A DNA stretch of 64,000 bases. It comes from Blastococcus sp. TML/M2B (GTDB lineage Bacteria; Actinomycetota; Actinomycetes; Mycobacteriales; Geodermatophilaceae). Positions 34,101 through 43,633 of the stretch are shown here, in pieces. The stretch is from NCBI RefSeq assembly GCF_016612865.1, contig NZ_JAENZZ010000001.1, forward strand, positions 1,364,001 to 1,428,000, in the 5' to 3' direction. How positions within the stretch are numbered: position 1 is the first letter of the stretch; each line of letters begins with the position of its first letter. A program made the position numbers and the translations under genes. The notes below the pieces were generated by a model. It made no database searches, had not been told where the DNA came from, and was given only the letters and a program-made list of their open reading frames with translations.

Positions 34101-35467
34101 GTGGCTGGGCGGGGTCGACGGCAGCCGGCCCACGCTGACGCTGACCTTCCCCGAGCCCCGCACGGTGGACCGGCTGCGCGTCGTCACCGACCCCGGCGCC
34201 CCGGTCTCGGTCGCGCGGGCGGTGACCGTCGACATCGGTGGCCTGCGCCGCACCCTCGAGCTGGACGCCGACGGCAGCACGCGGTTCGCGCCGGTGGTGA
34301 CCGACCGCGTGTCGGTGACCCTCGAGATGCCCGACGTCCGGACGACGTACGACCCGCGCAACCGGTGGGACGTCGAGCTGGGGATCGGGGTCAGCGAGCT
34401 CGAGGTCGGCGGGCCCAACCCGGCGGCGGCCGCGGACGCGCCGGTCGAGTTCCCGTGCGGGACCGGGCCCGACGTGCAGCTGGACGGGGTGGTGCTGCAG
34501 ACGGCCGCGACCACGACGCTCGGCGCGCTGCTGGCGGTCCGCCCCATCCCGCTGCGGATCTGCGGGGACGCCCCTGACGTGGTCGCCCTCGACGACGGGG
34601 AGCACCGGCTCCAGGCCCGCGCCGGCCGGCTGCTCACGGCGCAGTCGGTCACGGTCACGCGGGCCGACGGCGCGGACGAACCGGCGCCCGACGGCCGGAC
34701 GGCTGTCGAGCGGACCCGCTGGGACGCCGAGCACCGCGAGGTGCGGGTCGGCGACCGGAGCGAACCGGAGCTGCTGGTGGTCCCGGAGAACGCCAATCCG
34801 GGCTGGGTGGCCCGGCTGTCGGGCACCGAGCTCCGCGCCGTGACGGTCGACGGGTGGATGCAGGGCTACCTGCTGCCGGAGGGCCCCGGCGGAACCGTCC
34901 GGTTGGACTTCGCGCCCGCCGCGGACTACGACCGGGCGCTGCTCGTCGGCGCCGTGGCGGTGCTGCTGCTCGTGCTGCTCTGCCTCCTCCCGGCCCGCCC
35001 GGTGGTCGTCCCTGGCCGGCGGACGGCGCCGGTCGAGCGTCTCGACGGCGTGGACCGGTGCCACGCTGGTGGCCCTGGTCGCGCTGGGGATGGCGCTGGT
35101 CGGGGGCGCGGTCGGCGTCGTCCTGCTCGCCCTCCTCTGGGCGGTGGGCCGGAGAGCCGGGGCGCGCGCGGCCGCCGTCCTCGGCGCCGTGGCCGCGGGC
35201 GCACTCCTCACCGCCGGCCTCCTGCTCCTGGTCGTGCCCGACGGCACCGGAACGGCCCGGCAGGTGCTGGCGATCACGGCGCTGGCCGCCGCGGCGGCGG
35301 GCGTGCTCCCGGTCCGCGGACTGCGGCGGCTGGGGCAGGGCCGGGTCGGGACGGCGGTACGCCGGGTGGGCCGGCTCGGGGCGGGAGCGCTGCGCCGGGT
35401 GGGCCGGCTCGGGGCGGTCGCGCGGCGCCGGGTGGCGCGGCTCCTCCCCGCCAGATCGAGGACCTGA
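31143..35467 (+). CDS. AftD-type alpha-(1->3)-arabinofuranosyltransferase, frame broken twice
   Basis: About 1440 aa read across indels at about 33519 and 35055, each one extra base. The N-terminal GT-C part (DUF3367 type) has GDTKLDLAVDPVDFLHRAL in the first outer loop, LQNQAYGYFFPMGPFF, and about ten helices. A long extracytoplasmic region follows, with carbohydrate-binding-like segments (WDPRASPGAAVDGDPRTTWLGG is typical of F5/8-type folds). The protein ends with two helices and a basic tail. AftD adds arabinofuranose to arabinogalactan or lipoarabinomannan in mycobacteria, and the length matches. Start ATG 31143. The breaks look like errors, because the coding pattern continues smoothly after each. 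Confidence 0.82.
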
Positions 35468-35562
35468 GAAACCTGCCGGAACCGGGCAGCAACTCCTGTC
35501 CTCGTGGGCTCCGCGGGGCCATCCTGGGCGCGCCCGCAGAGGCCGACCCCGGAGGTCCCGCC

Positions 35563-36321
35563 GTGCCACCGACGCTTCCCCGTTCGCTGGTCGCCGAGTT
35601 CCTCGGCACCGCCCTGCTCGTGTTCCTCGCCGTCGGTGCGGCGGTGGGCGGCATCGACAGCATCGGCGCCCTCGGCGTGGCGCTGGCCTTCGGCCTCACC
35701 CTGCTCGCGCTCGCCTATGCGATCGGGCCGGTCTCCGGCTGCCACATCAACCCGGCGGTCACCCTCGGCGTGCTGCTGTCCGGCGGGATGACCGCGGCCG
35801 AGGCCGGGGCCTACTGGGTCGTCCAGTTCGCCGGCGGCATCGCCGGCGCCGCGCTGCTCCAGCTGCTCACCAGCGACTTCGGCGAGGTCACCGACCAGAC
35901 CGGCGTGCTCGGCGCCAACGACTGGGGCGCCACCATCAGCGGCGGCGGGGCGTTCCTGCTCGAGGTGCTGCTGACCTTCGTGCTCGTCGCGGTGGTCCTG
36001 CTGGTGACCGGCAAGGCCGCGGCGCCGGGCTTCGCCGGGCTGGCCATCGGCCTCACCCTCGCCGCCGTGCACCTGATCGGCATCCCGCTGGACGGCACCT
36101 CGGTCAACCCGGCGCGGTCGCTCGGCCCGGCGCTGTTCGCCGGCGGCGACCCGCTGGCCCACGTCTGGCTGTTCATCGTCGCCCCGCTGGTCGGCGCGGT
36201 GATCGCCGTCGGCGCCGTCCGCTTCCTGGCGCCCCCGACGCTCACCCCCGCCCAGGCCGAGGCCGGTACCGACGAGACCGGCGTCCAGCTGCCCGAGGAG
36301 CAGACCGGCCGGCGGAGCTGA
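35563..36321 (+). CDS. Aquaporin (MIP family, AqpZ-like)
   Basis: 252 aa, GTG 35563 with GGAGGT seven bases upstream. Six membrane helices and two half-helices carry the NPA boxes: GCHINPAVTLGVLL near residue 64 and TSVNPARSLGPALF near residue 184. These line the water pore; the selectivity filter appears of the water (AqpZ) rather than the glycerol type, but I cannot be certain. The C-terminal 25 residues are acidic. It follows the AftD gene after 95 bp on the same strand. Membrane location is certain. Confidence 0.92.
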   Translation: MPPTLPRSLVAEFLGTALLVFLAVGAAVGGIDSIGALGVALAFGLTLLALAYAIGPVSGCHINPAVTLGVLLSGGMTAAEAGAYWVVQFAGGIAGAALLQLLTSDFGEVTDQTGVLGANDWGATISGGGAFLLEVLLTFVLVAVVLLVTGKAAAPGFAGLAIGLTLAAVHLIGIPLDGTSVNPARSLGPALFAGGDPLAHVWLFIVAPLVGAVIAVGAVRFLAPPTLTPAQAEAGTDETGVQLPEEQTGRRS

Positions 36322-36392
36322 GCCGTCCCCCGTGCGGGTCGCGCCGCCCGCCCGGGCGTGTGACCGCCGCGGGGGCGGGGCAGAGTGGGGGA

Positions 36393-36707
36393 GTGCCGAG
36401 CCCCCAGTCCGCCGAGTCCGACCTGCCCGACGACGTCGAACCGGGCGCCGACGACGCCGAGGGCGCGACGATCACTCCCTACCGCGACGGGCCGCTGATC
36501 GTGCGCGGCGACTTCCGGCTGCTCGACCAGGACGGCGGGGAGATCGACCCGGGGCGCCGCACGATCGCGCTGTGCCGGTGCGGCAAGTCCGGGATCAAGC
36601 CGTTCTGCGACGGCACGCACAAGCGGGCCGGCTTCTCCGCGCCCAGCGCACCGAGCCGACCCCGCCCCGCCGCCCAGCTCCGGGCGGAGCCGGACGTCCC
36701 GGCCTGA
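36393..36707 (+). CDS. CDGSH iron-sulfur domain protein
   Basis: 104 aa from GTG 36393. The motif ALCRCGKSGIKPFCDGTHKR holds the three Cys and one His that bind a [2Fe-2S] cluster in CDGSH proteins. It is preceded by PYRDGPLIVRGDFRLLDQDGGEI, the usual beta strands. The acidic N-terminal 30 residues are probably disordered. Such small proteins act in redox sensing or electron transfer. The next gene, on the opposite strand and convergent, encodes a haem-oxygenase-fold enzyme, a pairing I recall for small CDGSH proteins. The stop codon region is duplicated. Confidence 0.88.
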   Translation: MPSPQSAESDLPDDVEPGADDAEGATITPYRDGPLIVRGDFRLLDQDGGEIDPGRRTIALCRCGKSGIKPFCDGTHKRAGFSAPSAPSRPRPAAQLRAEPDVPA

Positions 36708-36728
36708 CCGGACGTCCCGGCCTGACCG
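36692..36728. repeat. Tandem duplication spanning a stop codon
   Basis: The 18-bp unit GGACGTCCCGGCCTGACC occurs twice in a row, with a degenerate third copy after it. The first copy contains the stop codon of the CDGSH gene. This is a recent slippage-type duplication with no evident function. Confidence 0.7.
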
Positions 36729-36743
36729 GGCGGCCCGGCCGGC

Positions 36744-37770
36744 TCAGGCGGCCAGCGAGGGCTCGCGGCGGAGGGCCGACCGGCCCGCCTCCCACGCGCC
36801 GAGCAGGTGACGGGCGGCGACGCCGTCCATCGCCAGGGAGCAGCGCGCCCCGAACAGCACGTCCTCGGTGAGGGCGGGGTTCTCCGCGACGAAGGACCCG
36901 CACATGTCCACCGAGGCGATCTGCTCGTGCACCGCGTCGGCCTCGACGTGCTCGTCGTAGAAGACCGACGTCGACGGGCCGTAGCCCAGCCGGCGCAGCC
37001 CCGCGGCGTAGCGGCGGGCTGGGCTCCGACGAGGTCATCTCGACCGTGGCCAGGTGACCGAGCGCCGCGCCGCGCCACCGCCGGTGCAGGCCGAACAGCG
37101 ACATCGTGTTGACGTTGGCGAAGGCGACGGCGGGTGCGTCCTCCCACAGCGCGCCGTAGCCGGCGTCCAGGTCGAGGTCGCGCATCAGGCCGGCGAACAG
37201 CTCGCTGTGCATGCGGGCGGCCGATCCGCCGCCGTACTCGTCGGCCTGGATCTCGACCATCGCGGCCTTCGTCCGGCCGGAGAGCCGCGGCACGGCGAAC
37301 GTGTGCGGGTCGGCCTCCTTGAGGTGGTAGACCGACCGCAGCACCAGGTACTCCCGCCACTGCTCGAGGCTGCCCTCGCGGGCCATGAACCTCGACAGCG
37401 ACGGGCCGTCGTCCTCGGTGATGGCCCGGGTCAGCTGCACGTCGATCGGCTCGTCGGTGACCGGCACCGGCCCGACCAGGTGCCGCAGCGCGGCCAGGTG
37501 CCGGCGCTCCAGCCCGGCACGGAGCCCCAACAGCTGCGGATCCCACTCCCACGCGTCGTCGACCTCGTCGAAACCGCGGTAGTGCAGCTCGTAGCAGACC
37601 GCCAGCGACAGCTGCAGGTCCTCGTCGGCGAACGCGCCGGCCGGGTCGTCGGCCAGCCGGTCGGCGGCCGTCACGGTCCCGGCGGAGAGCGCGGAGCCGG
37701 AGGCCAGGTCGCGGACGAGGGACTCGCTGAGGGGACCGCGGGCAGCAGGCAGGTGCATGAGGTCGACCAT
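36744..37770 (-). CDS. Iron-containing redox enzyme (haem-oxygenase-like fold), frame broken
   Basis: About 342 aa. From ATG 37770 (MVDLMHLPAARGPL) it reads LSLAVCYELHYRGFDEVDDAW, MVEIQADEYGGGSAARMHSEL and NTMSLFGLHRRWRGAALGHLA. Then one extra base near 37020 must be skipped to reach ARRYAAGLRRLGYG, FYDEHVEADAVHEQIAS and the end. The Glu/His/Asp residues in these helices are likely ligands of a diiron site, as in haem-oxygenase-like diiron oxidases. A better-placed start, ATG 37804 with GGGGGA before it, joins the frame if one G of AAGG near 37797 is removed. The neighbouring CDGSH protein may donate electrons. Reaction unknown. Confidence 0.68.
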
Positions 37771-37833
37771 GCCCAGGACCAGCGCGATCGAAGCCTTGCT
37801 GCATGTGATGTCCCCCGTGGGTAGGACCCCGCC

Positions 37834-38681
37834 ATGCCTGAGCTCAGCGCGCGCGTCGTCGTCGTCACCGGAGGGAGCGCCGGCATCGGCCGCGCCACCG
37901 TGGAGCGGCTGGTCCTCGGTGGTGCGCGGGTGGTGACCTGCGCCCGGGACGGCGACCGGCTCGCGGACGCCGTCGGTGCCCTGCCCGGCGTGACCTCCGT
38001 GACCGCAGACGTGGCCTGACGCCGCCGACCGGGTCCGACTGGTCGAGGCGGTGCTCTCCGAGCACGGCCGGCTCGACGGCGTCGTCCTCAACGCGGGGCT
38101 GGGCTGGGCCGGGCTGGTCGAGGAGATGCCGGGGGAGGTGGTCGAAGGCATCGTCGCGCTCAACCTCACCGGCGCCGTCGAGCTGACCCGGCTGGCGTTG
38201 CCGCACCTGCTCGCCGCCGCGCGCGAGCGGGGGAGGGCCGACGTCGTCGCGGTCTCCTCGGTCGCCGCCTGGGCGCAGGTGCCTCCGCTGACCGTCTACT
38301 CGGCGACGAAGGCCGGGCTCGCGGGGTTCGTGAAGGGGCTGCGCCGCGAGGTGACCGCCCGCGGTGTGCGGGTGCACACGGTGAACCCGTTCTTCGTCGA
38401 GACCGAGTGGCTCGCCCGCGGCCACGGGCACGCGCCGGTCTCCGACACCGACGCCGAGGGCCGGCTGTCCCGTGGCATCGCGCCCGGGCGGGTGGCGGAC
38501 CGGATCGCGGACTGCCTCCACCGCGCCGCGGTCGCGCACGATCTCGGTGCCGCGGTGGGCCGGCGCCGCCCGGCTGGGCGAGGTGACGCCGGTCAACCGG
38601 GTGCTCGACGCGGTGCTCTCCCGGCAGGCGGGCCGCATCCGCGCCGCCGCCCGGTCCGCGGTCGAGCGGCGCACCGGCTGA
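37834..38681 (+). CDS. Short-chain dehydrogenase/reductase, frame broken twice
   Basis: About 282 aa from ATG 37834. The N-terminal NAD(P) motif is VVVVTGGSAGIGRATVERL. After VTADVA an extra T at about 38017 makes a false TGA; skipping it gives DAADRVRLVEAVLSEHG. The catalytic part reads VLNAGLGWAG, VAVSSVAAWAQVPPL (Ser) and VYSATKAGLAGFVKGLR (Tyr-x3-Lys). A second extra base near 38568 leads to ARLGEVTPVNRVLDAVLSRQ and the end. All catalytic residues are present, so the breaks are probably sequencing errors. Soluble oxidoreductase, substrate unknown. It is divergent from the redox enzyme gene. Confidence 0.8.
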
Positions 38682-38704
38682 GCCGCCCCACCTACGATCC
38701 GGGC

Positions 38705-39433
38705 GTGCGGCCCTTCCTCCTGCTCTCCACCCGGCCCGAGGACGACGCCGCCGACGACGAGTACGCGGGCTTCCTGCGCGCGACCGGTCTGGCCGAGCAC
38801 CGGCTGCACCGCATCCGCGTCGAGGCCGGGCCGCTGCCCGAGCTCGACCTGGACGGGTACGCCGGCCTCCTGCTCGGCGGCAGCCCGTTCAACGCCAGCG
38901 ACCCGGAGCCGGCGAAGAGCGACGTCCAGCGCCGGGTGGAGCGCGACCTGGCCCGGCTGCTGGACGACGTCGTCGCCCGGGACGTCCCGTTCCTCGGCGC
39001 CTGCTACGGCATCGGGACCCTCGGCGTCCACCAGGGCGGCGTCGTCGACCGCACCTACGGGGAGCCGATCTCCGCCGTGCGGGTGCAGCTCACCGGCGCC
39101 GGCCGCGCCGATCCGCTGCTCGCCGGCATGCCCGCGTCGTTCGACGCCTTCGTCGGGCACAAGGAGGCGTGCCGCGTGCTGCCGCCGTCCGCGACGCTGC
39201 TGGCCGGCTCCGCTGGCTGCCCGGTGCAGATGTTCCGCGTCGGGCGCAACGTCTACGCCACCCAGTTCCACCCGGAGCTCGACGTCGCGGGGCTGGTCAC
39301 CCGCATCCACGTCTACCGCGACGCCGGCTACTTCCCGCCGTCCGAGCTCGAGGAGCTCGTCGCCCGCGTCACCCCTGCCGTCGTCACCGAGCCGGCCCGC
39401 ATCCTCGCCGCCTTCGCCGACCGCTACGCCTGA
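38705..39433 (+). CDS. Class I glutamine amidotransferase (GuaA-N-like)
   Basis: 242 aa from GTG 38705. A TACGAT -10 box ends six bases upstream, so the transcript is probably leaderless. Landmarks: YAGLLLGGSPFNASDPEP, the nucleophile Cys in FLGACYGIGTLGVHQGG, FVGHKEACRVLPP, and the His-x-Glu of YATQFHPELDVAG. It is a stand-alone triad-type GATase resembling GMP-synthase-like proteins that lack the synthetase domain. It is not closely similar to the one at 22839. Ends at a hairpin repeat. Confidence 0.85.
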   Translation: MRPFLLLSTRPEDDAADDEYAGFLRATGLAEHRLHRIRVEAGPLPELDLDGYAGLLLGGSPFNASDPEPAKSDVQRRVERDLARLLDDVVARDVPFLGACYGIGTLGVHQGGVVDRTYGEPISAVRVQLTGAGRADPLLAGMPASFDAFVGHKEACRVLPPSATLLAGSAGCPVQMFRVGRNVYATQFHPELDVAGLVTRIHVYRDAGYFPPSELEELVARVTPAVVTEPARILAAFADRYA

Positions 39434-39495
39434 CGGTTCGTGCACTCACCGTCGTCCGGGCGCCGGGATGACCGCGGTTCGTGCACACACCGCGG
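39434..39495. repeat. GGTTCGTGCAC-type intergenic repeat, copy 1
   Basis: About 60 bp holding two GGTTCGTGCAC-x2-ACC units around a core with CGTCGTCCGG and GGGATGACCGC. The same element returns at 39899-39958, and the two copies bracket one small gene. It starts right at the GATase stop codon, so it may also terminate transcription. Confidence 0.65.
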
Positions 39496-39559
39496 CCGGT
39501 CCGGCGGCCCTGCGAAATCGGCGCGAGATCGGATCGGTCCCGGTCTAGGGTGCCTCCTC

Positions 39560-39889
39560 ATGCCCGAGACCGACGACGTCCTGACCTGCGATCTCTGCGG
39601 GGGCGCTCTCGACGCCGAGGACTGGGCCGCGACTGAGCTCCGCGTGGAGGTGTCCCGCGAGGAGGATGGCGAACTCCGCTACTGGGTAGCCGACTTCTGC
39701 ACCCAGGAGCACGCGGCGGAGTGGTTCCGTCGTCCGCTGCCGTCGCCGCAGCCCCCGGCGCCGATCGAGCAGTCACCCTGGCGAGACCGGGCGGAGGCCG
39801 CCGGCTGCTTCGGAGCGTTGACGGCGGTCCTGCTGCTCGTCGTCGTGGGCGCCTGGAACGTGGTCGAGTGGGCGCTCGACCTCCTCTGA
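39560..39889 (+). CDS. Small zinc-ribbon-like membrane protein
   Basis: 109 aa, ATG 39560. A TAGGGT box ends eight bases upstream (leaderless). The N-terminus holds TCDLCGGALDAEDWA, and later FCTQEHAAEWFRR, so a C-x2-C ... C-x3-H set could bind zinc. A Pro-rich linker follows. A single hydrophobic helix (FGALTAVLLLVVVGAWNVV) lies near the C-terminus. I do not recognise the family. The gene is bracketed by two direct copies of a palindrome-containing repeat, like the gene at 15658. Confidence 0.65.
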   Translation: MPETDDVLTCDLCGGALDAEDWAATELRVEVSREEDGELRYWVADFCTQEHAAEWFRRPLPSPQPPAPIEQSPWRDRAEAAGCFGALTAVLLLVVVGAWNVVEWALDLL

Positions 39890-39898
39890 GCCGCCGAT

Positions 39899-39958
39899 GG
39901 TTCGTGCACGAACCGTCGTCCGGACGGCGGGATGACCGCGGTTCGTGCACGAACCGCG
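39899..39958. repeat. GGTTCGTGCAC-type intergenic repeat, copy 2
   Basis: Two perfect 16-bp palindromes, GGTTCGTGCACGAACC, at 39899-39914 and 39940-39955. They are separated by 25 bp with the same core as copy 1 (CGTCGTCCGG, GGGATGACCGC). Each can form a hairpin alone, or the two can pair with each other. Confidence 0.7.
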
Positions 39959-39980
39959 TGCCCCGATCGGGCGGGGCGGG

Positions 39981-41303
39981 CTAGTCCAGAGCCAGCTGGA
40001 CGTCGGTGTAGCTCGCGCTGACGTACACGTCGACCACGTCCTCCGGGGCCATGCTCCGCAGCGCGAACAGCTGCGACCCCTTCGCGCGGGGCTTCAGGTC
40101 GCCGAGCTGGGCATCGCTCAACTGCATGTTCAGGTCACCACCGGTCGCGCTGTACGCGTCGGGGTCGACGTCGTCGGTCTCGTTGAGCAGCCCGACGAGG
40201 TCCTCGAGCTCGACCTGCGTCCCGTCCTTCCCGACCACCGTCACGCCTCCGAGGTAGGTCTCCTCGGTGCTGTTGTTCGTCAGCTCCACCTGGACGAGCG
40301 TGACGTCGGCAAAGGGCCCGCCGACGGCCTGGAGATAGGCCGCTACGTCGCTCGCGAGCGGAGCAGTGGCCGGCGCCGGCAGAGCCAGCGCGATCTCGAC
40401 ACCGTCCTCCGTCGTCCCGCTGTAGGCGCCCGGGCCACCCGTGTTGAGCGAGCTCGACGGCGAGTCGGCGGGGGTCTCCGAGGCGACCGGCGCGTCCTTC
40501 GCGACCAGGTGCGCCTTCTCGAGCTTCTCGAAGCCGGCGTCCATCGCCGCGCGGAGCGCCGGGACGTCGGCCTCCCCGAGGCCGCCGACGAAGACGCTGT
40601 GCATGTTGTGGCCCAGACGGTTGAAGCCGAGGGCGAACTCGATCGGGAACGCCGAGACCTGCCCCCTCATGCGGATGCCCAGGGTGTCGTCACCGTGCTC
40701 GGGCACGTCCAGCGTGCTGATCGAGAGCGTCACCGGGACCCCGTCGGCGGAGAACGTCAGCTCGTCGCAGTCGTCGATGATGCCCTTGAGCTCGTCGAGC
40801 GCGTCGGCAAGGGCGTCCTCGTCCTCGTTCGAGCTCACGGACTGGCTCAGGGAGGAGATGGCCTCCTCGCCGGCGTCGAAGCTCCGCTCCACCTCGGCGA
40901 CGACGTCGCTGTCGTCGTCGTCGCCGATGCCGGCCTCGAGCGCGGCGGCGCACTCGGACGTGCCGAAGTCGGTGTCGTCCTCCTCCTCGTCATCGGTGGA
41001 GGAGCTGAGCACGTACCCCTCGGGGAGGTCGGCCGGGCTGAGGAGCACGGTCGACAGCTGCCCCGCCGTCAGGACGTCGCCGGGGCTGGACTCCTGTCCG
41101 GCGGCTCCTGATTCCGTGGTCGTACCGCCGTCGGAGCTGGAACCGCCGCAGGCGGTCAGGGTCACGGCCAGGACCACTGCCGCGGCTGCGCGACCACTGT
41201 GGACGGACAGCGCAGCGCTCGATCCGAGCGACAGGCGTCGGACGCCGCGAGGCCGCCCGACGGAGTTCGGCGAAGCCGCCACGCGCTTGCTCAGTGTTCG
41301 CAT
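39981..41303 (-). CDS. Lipoprotein of unknown function
   Basis: 440 aa from ATG 41303. A long basic N-region is followed by AAAAVVLAVTLTACGGSSSDG, a lipoprotein signal with LTAC lipobox, so it should be anchored to the outer face of the membrane. A Gly/Ser/Thr linker follows, then a domain of about 190 aa (LLSPADLPEGYVLSSS, an Asp/Glu-rich run, SECAAALEAGIG, DDCDELTF, GHNMHSVFVGGLG). It looks vaguely like PknH-type extracytoplasmic sensor domains. The last 160 residues form a second domain (VTLVQVELTNNSTEETYLGG), like DUF4352-type Ig folds. Function unknown; ligand binding is a guess. Confidence 0.6.
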   Translation of the reverse strand: MRTLSKRVAASPNSVGRPRGVRRLSLGSSAALSVHSGRAAAAVVLAVTLTACGGSSSDGGTTTESGAAGQESSPGDVLTAGQLSTVLLSPADLPEGYVLSSSTDDEEEDDTDFGTSECAAALEAGIGDDDDSDVVAEVERSFDAGEEAISSLSQSVSSNEDEDALADALDELKGIIDDCDELTFSADGVPVTLSISTLDVPEHGDDTLGIRMRGQVSAFPIEFALGFNRLGHNMHSVFVGGLGEADVPALRAAMDAGFEKLEKAHLVAKDAPVASETPADSPSSSLNTGGPGAYSGTTEDGVEIALALPAPATAPLASDVAAYLQAVGGPFADVTLVQVELTNNSTEETYLGGVTVVGKDGTQVELEDLVGLLNETDDVDPDAYSATGGDLNMQLSDAQLGDLKPRAKGSQLFALRSMAPEDVVDVYVSASYTDVQLALD

Positions 41304-41435
41304 GCGCCTAGGTTCGGCAGTGCCGACCGACGGGTTCACCTGAGAGCCGCTTGCGAAACGGGACTGGCCCCATCCGCATCAGTCGCCCCGGGGTCGATGG
41401 GCACGTCCGGGCCTTCGCGCAACCACTGGGCGAGC

Positions 41436-41482
41436 GTGCACTTGTCGGGGCCTCGACAGCGGGATGACCCCGGCAACTGCAC
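41436..41482. repeat. Divergent member of the GGGATGAC hairpin family
   Basis: GTGCACTTGTCGGGG pairs with CCCCGGCAACTGCAC apart from two mismatches. The loop CCTCGACAGCGGGATGA shares GCGGGATGACC with the repeats at 39434 and 39899. The arms differ from those repeats but keep complementarity. Confidence 0.5.
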
Positions 41483-41512
41483 GATCGGGAGCCGCGGCAG
41501 AGCCTGGGCGCA

Positions 41513-41552
41513 CCGCGGGCCCCCGTCCTGGCGGGCAGGACGGGGGCCGCGG
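41513..41552 (-). terminator. Terminator hairpin of glnA1
   Basis: CCGCGGGCCCCCGTCCTG pairs almost perfectly with CAGGACGGGGGCCGCGG across a 5-nt loop, 30 bp after the glnA1 stop. The T-tract is poor, as usual in this genome. Confidence 0.75.
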
Positions 41553-41581
41553 CGTGCGACGGGACGCAGATGCCAGGCGAC

Positions 41582-43015
<1,434 letters not shown>

Positions 43016-43064
43016 CGATCCCTCCGGGTTTGTGGACGGCCGAACGAGAAGCTACGAGGGCGGA

Positions 43065-43102
43065 GTTGCCCCGCCGTGTCCCGAGTGTTTCGGGGCGGTA
43101 AC
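43065..43102 (-). promoter_or_regulatory. Four-part GlnR box upstream of glnA1
   Basis: Read on the minus strand: GTTAC-n6-GAAAC-n6-GACAC-n6-GCAAC, the a1-b1-a2-b2 layout with exact 6-bp spacing known for Streptomyces glnA. The first pair is a 10/10 match and the second is weaker. The box ends 50 bp before the start codon, a position that suits activation by GlnR under nitrogen limitation. Confidence 0.75.
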
Positions 43103-43177
43103 AACGCGGCCCGGCGTGTCGGGCTCCCGTCCGGCGCGTTCCAGGGGTGCTTCGAGCCAGGTTCTAGGCTGGCAGTC

Positions 43178-43603
43178 ATGGGCAGGGACGTGCAGCCACC
43201 TTCTCAGGAGCGACGGCGGGGCGCCTCCCTGGGGCTCCCGGCCGACGGCGCCGGCTCGCTGGCGGCGTTCAGCACGCGGATCGGCGCCTTCCTGATCGAC
43301 TCGCTGGCCGCGGCCCTGGTGGCGGGGCTGTTCACCGCTCCCGAGCTGCCCGGCAACTGGAGCCTGGTGTCGTTCGCGGCGCTCACCGTCGTGTTCCTCG
43401 TGGTCGCGGGCCAGACCCCCGGCATGCGGCTGCTCGGCCTGCGGCTGGCCCACCCGCGGCCCGGGCAGCGGCTCGACCTGTGGCGCGCCGTCGTCCGCAC
43501 CGCGCTGCTCGTGCTGCTGGTGCCTGCCCTGCTCGTCGACGCCGACGGCCGCGGCCTGCACGACCGGCTCACCGGCACGGCCGTCGTCCGCGACCGGGCG
43601 TAG
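43178..43603 (+). CDS. RDD family membrane protein
   Basis: 141 aa, ATG 43178. A TAGGCT box ends seven bases before the ATG, so it is probably leaderless. The RDD-type start FSTRIGAFLIDSLAAALVAGLF is followed by VFLVVAGQTPGMRLLGLRL, a third helix and DADGRGLHDRLTGTAVV. Three membrane helices. Function unknown; some RDD proteins are cation/proton antiporters or envelope proteins. The divergent position beside glnA1 matches Rv2219A and supports orthology. It converges with amtB. Confidence 0.85.
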   Translation: MGRDVQPPSQERRRGASLGLPADGAGSLAAFSTRIGAFLIDSLAAALVAGLFTAPELPGNWSLVSFAALTVVFLVVAGQTPGMRLLGLRLAHPRPGQRLDLWRAVVRTALLVLLVPALLVDADGRGLHDRLTGTAVVRDRA

Positions 43604-43633
43604 CACCCGGCCGCGGACGACGGCGGCCCCGCG

